DNA from: CAWGMT01 sp963823675 | GTDB lineage: Bacteria > Planctomycetota > Planctomycetia > Isosphaerales > Isosphaeraceae | Length of the DNA stretch: 64,000 nt | Reading direction: 5' to 3' | NCBI GenBank assembly: GCA_963823675.1 | Contig: CAWGMT010000013.1 | Coordinates: 62,001-126,000 of the forward strand | Shown: piece by piece, positions 57,988 to 64,000 of the stretch | Position numbering within the stretch: the stretch's first letter is position 1 | How the letters are laid out: each line of letters opens with the position of its first letter | The notes under the pieces: generated by a model | What the model was told of the DNA's origin: nothing | Seen by the model: the letters and a program-made list of their open reading frames with translations, nothing else | Databases searched by the model: none | Position numbers and translations under genes: made by a program

Positions 57988-58223
57988 GCCGGCCTCCCGT
58001 GTCATTCGGTTCTCTCAAGCCCGCAACCTACCCGACTTCGCCGCATCGGGCAAGACGGGCTCGAAGCTGGCTGAGAAACAGGGCCTCGACTCAAATAATG
58101 GGCACTTGTCCGTCGTCAGTACCAGTGACCTGTTTTCGTTCCCTCGGGCGCAGTGCTAGAATAAGCGATCGTGGTGCGAAACTCCCCAAGTTACTGGGCA
58201 GTAAGAAGTAAGGGACCTTGACC

Positions 58224-59676
58224 ATGCGCCAAGCGGGCCGAATCGGGGTGCTCGGGGCCGGGATCGTTGGGCTCCTCGCTGGATTGTTCCTCGCCGCGTT
58301 TGATTGGGGGCAGGCTGGATGGGCCGCCGAGCAGAAGCCCGAAAAGCCGGCGCCGGATGGTGCCGGCCGGGGCGATGTTCGTTTGGGGCGGGAGCTCTTC
58401 AGCCACCCGTGGGTGCCCGGCGATCGGCGCAGTCATGGCGGCGATGGTCTCGGTCCGGTCTTCAACGAGCGGTCCTGCGCCGGGTGCCATCATCAGGGCG
58501 GCCCGGGCGGCGGCGGTTCCGTGGACAAGAACATCGAGCTGATCACGCCGGTGCGCGAGGGGGCTTCGGCGCGCAAGGACCGGGCTTCTTCTATGCATTC
58601 TCCTTCAATTTCGGCAATGACGGCTTTGAATATCGCCTGGGAACCCCGGCGTCGGCGCGAAGTGGACCGCCGCGGGCGCCGGGCGCGAACCTGGCCGACC
58701 TGGTGCAGATTCATCCGGGCTTTCGCGATGCGCCCAGCGTTGTCTTGCATCGCTTTGGCAACGATGCCGACTATCGCGTCTGGCGCGAATGGGTACTGGG
58801 CCGGCATCGCGCGATCGTTTTTCGCACGTCCCAGCGCAATCCAACGCCTCTCTTCGGCGCCGGCTTGATCGATCGGATCCCGGAGCCCGTGATCGAGGCG
58901 GCGGCGCGGCGGCGCCACCCGGGCTGGCCGCAAGTCAAGGGACGGCCAGCGCGGCGGGCGGACGGACGCATCGGCCGATTCGGCTGGAAAGCCCAGACGG
59001 CGAGCTTGAGCGAGTTCGTCCATGCCGCCGCTGCCGTCGAGATGGGACTGGAGGTGCCCGGCCATGCGCAGGCTGCCGACCCCCGGGTTCCGCCACTGAA
59101 AGCCTCCGGTCTGGACATGGACGCCGCCGAGTGCGACGCCCTGGTCGCCTATGTCCGATCGCTGAGAGCGCCCAAGCCGCTCGCTCGCGCGAATCCGAAA
59201 GATGAGCGGGCAATCAAAGCGGGCAAAGCCCTGTTCAAGGCCATCGGCTGCGCGGAGTGTCATGTTCCCCAACTGGGCAGCGTCGAAAACCTCTACAGCG
59301 ACCTCCTGCTCCACGTGATGAGCCCCGACCTGGGCGATACGGCCGCGTACGGGGCATTTCTCGCGAGTTCCGACGCGAAGCCGGCCAAGAAGGCCGACGT
59401 GGCGCCCGCGCGCGGTCCGGCGCCGCGACCGAGGAAGAATGGCGCACGCCGCCCTTGTGGGGCCTGCGCGACTCGGCACCATACCTCCACGACGGCCGTG
59501 CCGACACGATCGAGGAAGCCATCCGGCTGCACGGCGGCGAGGCGTCGGCTTCGGCTCTGCGCTATGAGAAGCTCCCGGCTCGCGAGCAGGCCGAGCTGCA
59601 ATTCTTTCTGCTATCGCTGGCGGCTCCCGATGCGGCGGTCGATAACGAGCGGAAGGGCCGACGGTTCTCGGAGTGA
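58224..59676 (+). pseudogene. Di-haem oxidoreductase (DHOR, formerly DUF1111), two frameshifts
   Basis: Exported c-type cytochrome of about 480 residues related to di-haem peroxidases. The signal MRQAGRIGVLGAGIVGLLAG leads to the first haem site in NERSCAGCHHQGGPGGGG. After a shift near 58575 come FSFNFGNDGFEYRLGTPASA, GRIGRFGWKAQTASLSEFVH (family hallmark) and the second haem site AIGCAECHVPQLGSVENLYS. A second shift near 59430 leads to TPPLWGLRDSAPYLHDGRAD, the usual C-terminal part with the distal ligand region. Probably periplasmic electron transfer or peroxide reduction. Confidence 0.85.
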
Positions 59677-59683
59677 ACCGGCT

Positions 59684-59899
59684 TCACAACTCGATTTCCT
59701 GAAGCACCGCTTCGACGTCGTTTTCGGCGACTGCCGTCGCCTTTTCCGATGCGACCTCAAGCCACAACTCCGCCGCCTCCCGGATGTTCTCGATCGCCTC
59801 TCGAAGGTTTTCGCCTTCGGAATAACAGCCCGGCAGGGCAGGAACGCTGGCGGAATACCCCCCTACCGATTCGGGTCGGATCAGCACTTTCAACTTCAT
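59684..59899 (-). CDS. HicB-like antitoxin, orphan
   Basis: 71 residues: MKLKVLIRPESVGGYSASVP, ALPGCYSEGENLREAIENIR and EAAELWLEVASEKATAVAEN. This is the HicB partial-RNase-H fold (VPALPGCYSEGE...EALENIREA). HicB proteins normally neutralise a HicA mRNA interferase encoded next door; neither side has a HicA-like frame. It may be an orphan antitoxin or a stand-alone UPF0150-type protein. It converges with the di-haem gene, leaving seven bases between stops. Confidence 0.88.
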   Translation of the reverse strand: MKLKVLIRPESVGGYSASVPALPGCYSEGENLREAIENIREAAELWLEVASEKATAVAENDVEAVLQEIEL

Positions 59900-60082
59900 G
59901 ATTGCCTCCCACCCACAGCTTATCCGGTCTATCGATCTCCGTCGAGTCTGACGGCGTGGAACGAAACTTGGTCAGTAGATCGATACCGCGCCGAATGTCA
60001 CAGCGCCTCGGTGCTTTTGCGGAAGAGATCCGTTTGGAGTAAGATTGGTGCTCTACGCGGACTACGGCAATATCCGGGAATC

Positions 60083-60158
60083 GTTAACCCGGAGCCAACG
60101 GCGATGGCGACCGCTTGAGCTGGAACACGAGCGCCGTTGCCGTCGGCTCCGGGTTAAC
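60083..60158. repeat. Long hairpin upstream of the GlcD-type gene
   Basis: GTTAACCCGGAGCC at 60083-60096 pairs with GGCTCCGGGTTAAC at 60145-60158, and pairing continues inward (ACGGCGATGGCG with CGCCGTTGCCGT) with a few mismatches, giving arms of about 27 bases and a loop of about 20. It lies in the 335-base gap between hicB and the oxidase gene. Probably a REP-type repeat; a regulatory hairpin is possible. Confidence 0.65.
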
Positions 60159-60234
60159 GAGCGCAGTCATCGCGGCAGAGCCGCGCGCTGTATTCGTGGG
60201 CACGTGCATTCTTGGCCGACGCCGCAGGTACTCC

Positions 60235-61708
60235 ATGCTTACCCAGCCGACCGTTCGTTCATCTTCCCCGCTAGCGTCCCAGGTCCTTGCGGACCTCAGC
60301 GCCATCGTCGGCCCCAACAACGTCCTGCATCGCAAGGACGAGATGCTGGTTTACGAATGCGATGGCTATGTCGTTGCCAAGAGCCTGCCCGACGTGGTCG
60401 TGTTTCCGACCTCGACCGAGCATGTCGTCGAGGTGGTCAAGCTCTGCAATCGGTATGACATCCCGTTCGTTCCCCGCGGCGCGGGAACCAGCCTGGCGGG
60501 GGGCACGCTGATGGTCGGCGGCGGTCTCATGATCTGCCTGACCCGCATGAAGCGGATTCTCGAGGTCAATATCCGCGACCGTTATGCGATCGTCGAGCCG
60601 GGCGTGGTCAATGTCTGGCTGACCCGGTCGCTTGCCGGTACCGGTTTTCACTACGCGCCCGACCCTTCGAGCCAGGGGGCCTGCACGATCGGCGGCAACG
60701 TCGCGACCAATTCGGGCGGTCCGCATACGCTCAAATACGGCGTGACGGTCAACCACGTCAAGGGCACGACCCTGGTCATGCCCGACGGCACGGTCGTCGA
60801 GACCGGCGGCAGCACCGAAGACAACCCGGGCTACGACCTGACGGGCCTGGTCGTGGGCAATGAGGGGACATTCGGGATCGTGACCCAGGTCATTGTCAAC
60901 CTCACCCGCGACCCCGAGGCCGGGCGGACCTTTCTCGGCGGTGTTCGACTCGGTCGATGGGGCGACCGAGACCGTCAGCGGAATCATCGCCGCGGGGATC
61001 GTGCCGGCCGCCCTGGAGATGCTCGACAACCTGATGATCCAGGCCGTCGAGCAAGCGTTCGGCTTCGGCTTTCCCCTCGAGGCCGACGCGGTCTTGATCA
61101 TCGAGGTCGACGGCCTGGATGCCGGTCTCGATCGCGAGGCCCACGCCATCGGCGAGATCGTCGCGGCGCACGGCGGCTCGCTACGAAAATCGATCACGTG
61201 GCGGACGCGCAAGGAACCCGAATACGTGGCGATCTGGAAGAGCCGGAAATCGGCTTTCGGCGCGATCGGCCGGCTCAGCCCGACCTATTGCACCCAGGAT
61301 GGAGTCGTGCCGCGTACCAAGCTGCCGCACATCCTGCGCCATATCCGGCAGGTCGGCCAGCGGCACAACATCCGCGTCGCCAACGTGTTCCACGCGGGAG
61401 ACGGCAATATTCACCCGATCTTGCTCTTCGACGAACGCGATGCCGACCAGGTCAAGCGCGTTTTCCTCGCAAGCCACGAAATCCTCGAGGAATGCATCGC
61501 CGTGGGCGGCAGCGTCACGGGCGAACACGGCATCGGGGTCGAGAAGCTGGAATTCATGCCCAAACTCTTCTCTCCGGAAGACCTGGCCGCGATGATCGCG
61601 ATTCGCGGCACTTTCAATCCCGAGGGCCGCTGCAACCCGTCCAAGATGCTGCCCGCTGGCGCGGGCTGCATCGAGCGGAAGACCCCGGGCCGGGCCGCGT
61701 CGGCGTGA
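60235..61708 (+). pseudogene. FAD-linked oxidase, GlcD (glycolate oxidase subunit) type, one frameshift
   Basis: FAD-dependent 2-hydroxyacid oxidase of about 490 residues. The FAD-binding half has PRGAGTSLAGGTLMVGGG, APDPSSQGACTIGGNVATNS-GGPHTLKYG and GLVVGNEGTFGIVTQV. The frame shifts near 60930 and resumes AVFDSVDGATETVSGIIAAG, EADAVLIIEVDGLDAGL, NVFHAGDGNIHPILLF and GGSVTGEHGIGVEKLEFMPK, ending FNPEGRCNPSKMLP. Both halves are otherwise perfect. ATG 60235 (MLTQPTVRSS) is taken as start. Likely oxidises glycolate or D-lactate; no GlcE/GlcF partner is visible downstream. Confidence 0.88.
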
Positions 61709-61872
61709 GCCGACGGCTTGACGAAGTTTCCTGCTCAGAAAGAGCCGGGAATCAAAGCTGGCGATCGCCGGGCACGGGCGGTCGCCCCCGGCGCCGCCGA
61801 CACACCCATCGAGCGTTACGCTTGGCAAAACGAGCCGAGTCTGATAGGCTAAAACCCAAGGAGAGGCCGTAT

Positions 61873-62187
61873 ATGACCATACATTTACCCCCACGTTTGG
61901 AGGATCCCATACTCGCCGCCGTCCATCGTGGCCGCTATGCCTCGCTCGACGACGCCATGACCGAAGCCGCGTCCATGCTCGTTGAACGGCTGGAGCAGGA
62001 AACGGCCTCGCCGAAGCCACCGGCGGCAATTCAGGCCGAGGCAGTCCCGGCCTATAAGCCGATTTGGGAGGTCGCGGCGGAAATTCGCAGGAGCATCCCC
62101 CCGGAAGAATGGGCGAAGCTGCCTAGAGACGGGGCGGAGCAGCTCGACCATTATATCTACGGATCACCCAAGCGGCCGACCGCATGA
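61873..62187 (+). CDS. Antitoxin of a PIN-toxin pair
   Basis: 104 residues. The N-terminal part MTIHLPPRLEDPILAAVHRG and RYASLDDAMTEAASMLVERL matches the ribbon-helix-helix, ParD/CopG-like layout of an antitoxin dimer. A linker (ETASPKPPAAIQAEAVPAY) leads to the C-terminal toxin-binding part KPIWEVAAEIRRSIPPEEWA and KLPRDGAEQLDHYIYGSPKR. The stop overlaps the toxin start by four bases (ATGA), the standard arrangement. The C-terminal part with IPPEEWAKLPRDGAEQLDHY is a widespread domain in cyanobacteria and planctomycetes as far as I recall. Confidence 0.85.
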   Translation: MTIHLPPRLEDPILAAVHRGRYASLDDAMTEAASMLVERLEQETASPKPPAAIQAEAVPAYKPIWEVAAEIRRSIPPEEWAKLPRDGAEQLDHYIYGSPKRPTA

Positions 62188-62591
62188 GGCAGGTCTTCGC
62201 CGACGCCCACTATTCGGTTGCCATCCTCAACGACCAGGATCAAAGCCACACCGCCGCGTTGGAAATTAGCACCGCGTTGCACGGTGTGCCCATCATCACC
62301 ACTGAAGAAGTGATCGCCGAATTGCTGGCGTTTTTCAGCGAGCCCGGCCAGTATCTGAGACAGTCAGCCCTCGCCTTTGTCGAGGGCATCTTGAGCAATC
62401 CGGGCATCGTGGTCCGCCAACAGTCCCACCATACCTTTTTGGACGGCCTTGCTCTCTACAAGGCCAGGCCCGACAAAGGTTACAGCCTGACCGATTGCAT
62501 TTCGATGGAGGCCATGCATCAAGCAGGCATCGCCGAAATCCTCACGCACGATAGTCATTTCACGCAGGAAGGGTTTACCATCCTGCTTTGA
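62184..62591 (+). CDS. PIN-domain toxin
   Basis: 135 residues, start ATG 62184 overlapping the antitoxin stop. MRQVFADAHYSVAILNDQDQ (first Asp in FADAHY), PIITTEEVIAELLAFFSEPG (Glu), DKGYSLTDCISMEAMHQAGI (Asp) and EILTHDSHFTQEGFTILL (late Asp) are the PIN catalytic residues. Expected to act as an Mg2+-dependent ribonuclease restrained by the upstream protein. The pair sits beside a broken recombinase, fitting a mobile accessory segment. Confidence 0.9.
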   Translation: MRQVFADAHYSVAILNDQDQSHTAALEISTALHGVPIITTEEVIAELLAFFSEPGQYLRQSALAFVEGILSNPGIVVRQQSHHTFLDGLALYKARPDKGYSLTDCISMEAMHQAGIAEILTHDSHFTQEGFTILL

Positions 62592-62703
62592 CCGGCACTC
62601 CCATCTCCTCGCTTGACCCTGTCCTGGATTGACGTGACATAAAGAGAGTTATGTTATTCCAATCGAGAGCCGCGATTAGATGCATCTATACGGAGTGTCG
62701 AAC

Positions 62704-63027
62704 ATGGCGCACAAGTGGGTTGATTTCGGAAACCGGATCAACCAGTCGCTAACCTCGCTCAGGGTGCCCGAACTCATCCTTCCAGTGGACGCAGATCTCC
62801 GGCAATCCATCGGCACCACCGAATCGCTCCAAAGTATGCAGAGGTCAGGATTCTGGAATATCCGCGGGCCCGAGGGCCATCCGGACTACGCCGGCCTGGT
62901 CCGCCAGGGGATTGAAGTCGTACCGCGGACCGACTCCCACGGTATTGTCTGGGCGGTCGGTTTCCGCCGCATGCCGATCCCGAAGCCTGTTTCGACCGCG
63001 CCGGCAGAAGGTGGCCAGAATGCCTGA
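62704..63027 (+). CDS. Small protein upstream of a recombinase, unknown function
   Basis: About 107 residues from ATG 62704: MAHKWVDFGNRINQSLTSLR, VPELILPVDADLRQSIGTTE and SLQSMQRSGFWNIRGPEGHP, ending near TAPAEGGQNA. No family recognised. It overlaps the recombinase start by eight bases (63020-63027), so the two are probably translated together. ATG 62680 would add eight residues. Confidence 0.55.
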   Translation: MAHKWVDFGNRINQSLTSLRVPELILPVDADLRQSIGTTESLQSMQRSGFWNIRGPEGHPDYAGLVRQGIEVVPRTDSHGIVWAVGFRRMPIPKPVSTAPAEGGQNA

Positions 63028-63865
63028 CGCCCTCGCCCTCCGCTCCCACACCGGTACATTGGCAACCGCCAGCGGCTTCGTGTTGCCCGCCGTCATTGCC
63101 GACCAGGGCCACAAGGCCGCCGAGCGGTACTTCACCTTCTTTACCGACCAGATTCCCAATGCGAACACGCGGGCTGCGTATTACCGCAACGCGATGCGGT
63201 TCTTCGCCTGGACCGAGGCCCAATGCCTGAACCTCGCCGCCACCAAGAGCTATCGCGTATCGGCCTACCTAGCCGAACTGGCGGCAAGTCACTCCACACC
63301 CAGCGTCAAGCAACGCCTGGCCACGCTACGGATGCTGTTTGACTGGCTGATCACCGGCCAGACCATCAAGGTCAACCCCGCCGCCGCCGTCCGGGCGGCC
63401 AAGCACGTCGTCCAAAAGGGTAAAACGCCGGTACTCTAAGCCGACGAGGCCCGTGAGCTACTCGACAGCATCCCGCTCAAAATGGGCCACGAGCCCAAAA
63501 AAGGAGAAGAAGACGACCGGCTACCCAGCCTGATCGGCCTCCGCGACCGGGCCCTGATCGCCGTCATGGTGTTCAGCTTCGCCCGGATTGGTGCCGCCCT
63601 CGCCATGAAGGTTGAGGATTATTACACCGAGGGCCACCGGGCGTGGGTCCGCCTGCACGAAAAAGGCGGCAAGCGGCACGAGGTGCCCGCCCACCACAAC
63701 GCCGAGGATTACCTGGATGCCTTGATTGCAGCGGCAGGCATCGCCGGTGAGAGCAACACCCCCTCTTGGGCTCCATCGACCGCCGCCGTCGGTTGACCTC
63801 CCGGCCCATGCACCGCATCGACGCCTGGCAGATGATTGAGCCGCGTGCCCAGGCCGTCGGCCTGC
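63020..63865 (+). pseudogene. Tyrosine recombinase/integrase, disrupted
   Basis: The N-terminal SAM-like core-binding domain is intact (FFTDQIPNANTRAAYYRNAM, RFFAWTEAQ, SVKQRLATLRMLFDWLITGQ). After GKTPVL a TAA at 63437-63439 interrupts the same frame, which continues ADEARELLDSIPLKMGH and IGLRDRALIAVMVFSFARIG-AAL, containing the first catalytic Arg. A frameshift near 63765 leads to LLGSIDRRRRLTSRPMHRID-AWQMIEPRA. The expected C-terminal HxxR and Tyr motifs do not follow; after GLHEEKLI the sequence diverges. So there is a nonsense codon, an indel and a lost 3' end: a true pseudogene, unlike the indel-only genes elsewhere. Confidence 0.8.
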
Positions 63866-64000
63866 ACGAAGAGAAACTCATTGTCAAGATCCAGGGGACC
63901 TTGACAAACGACGGCATCCTTGACATTATTCCGCCAAGGGAATATTATAACCTTCGTGGAATGGTTGAGGTCCGATGGATTGGGAAGTCCTGTTTGATGA

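Noticed and set aside
63975..64000. Possible start of a HigB/Gp49-type toxin (MDWEVLFD) at the right edge
   Set aside because: The N-terminus resembles phage-derived Gp49-like toxins, but only eight codons are inside the window, which is too little to support a call.
1..64000. tRNA, rRNA or riboswitch genes
   Set aside because: I looked through the larger gaps and saw no cloverleaf with a GTTCGA-type T-loop, and no rRNA or riboswitch core. A covariance-model scan would be needed to exclude small RNAs.

Overview
This window is high-GC bacterial DNA that looks like a planctomycete, probably near the Isosphaerales (inference). Pointers are an LEPR-type motif (GLEPRLVLS) at the start of a secreted hydrolase, a DUF4058 protein opening MPIHDWTRVDAG, a serine/threonine kinase fused to a TPR tail, an FHA-GAF-PP2C phosphatase, and a PUFA-synthase-like lipid cluster.

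Layout. 1-12.6 kb: a partial gene, a frameshifted secreted amidohydrolase, a Phd/VapC pair, an FHA-GAF-PP2C phosphatase, a secreted DUF4919-like protein, a very fragmented membrane protein, small genes and a second PIN-toxin pair. 12.8-22.2 kb, minus strand: a Pfa-type synthase (KS-AT-ACP-ACP-KR-DH), a PfaD-type enoyl reductase and a SAM methyltransferase, followed downstream by three decaying copies of the synthase 3' end. 22.3-24.0 kb: cysteine desulfurase and an IscA/HesB protein. 24-28 kb: LEPR hydrolase, DUF4058 protein, REP-associated transposase. 28-30.7 kb: malQ and a DUF1269 protein between apparent remnants of phosphoketolase and a GlgX-type debranching enzyme. 30.8-41.2 kb, plus strand: an export block with HlyD adaptor, two FtsX-type permeases, an ABC ATPase fused to a cyclic-nucleotide-binding domain, a TolC-like protein, an EmrA-like adaptor and an EmrB-like MFS pump. 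42-46.4 kb: a nitrilase(C-half)-DUF302 chimera and a kinase-TPR gene. 46.4-50.4 kb: repeats and fragments of two REP-associated transposase subfamilies around a zinc-ribbon membrane protein. 50.4-61.7 kb: 2-hydroxyacid dehydrogenase, GH10-like protein, the conserved ffh-rpsP-trmD-rplS block with a clear promoter, a GT4 glycosyltransferase, a di-haem oxidoreductase, an orphan HicB and a GlcD-type oxidase. 61.8-64 kb: a third toxin-antitoxin pair and a broken tyrosine recombinase.

The most pervasive oddity is reading-frame breakage. At least a dozen long genes are split by one to ten or more small indels although conserved motifs survive on both sides of each break; ffh, rpsP, rplS, iscS, the IscA gene and malQ are intact. 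Either the consensus sequence carries indel errors or the region is decaying. Motifs being preserved, and shifts often coming in closely spaced compensating pairs, favour sequence error for much of it (inference). Such genes are entered as pseudogene with that caveat.

The best candidates for new biology are the Pfa-like cluster lacking nearby pfaB, pfaC and pfaE partners and carrying an adjacent methyltransferase; the exporter whose ATPase ends in a cNMP-binding domain; the nitrilase-DUF302 chimera that has lost half of its catalytic fold; and the serial copies of the synthase 3' end.
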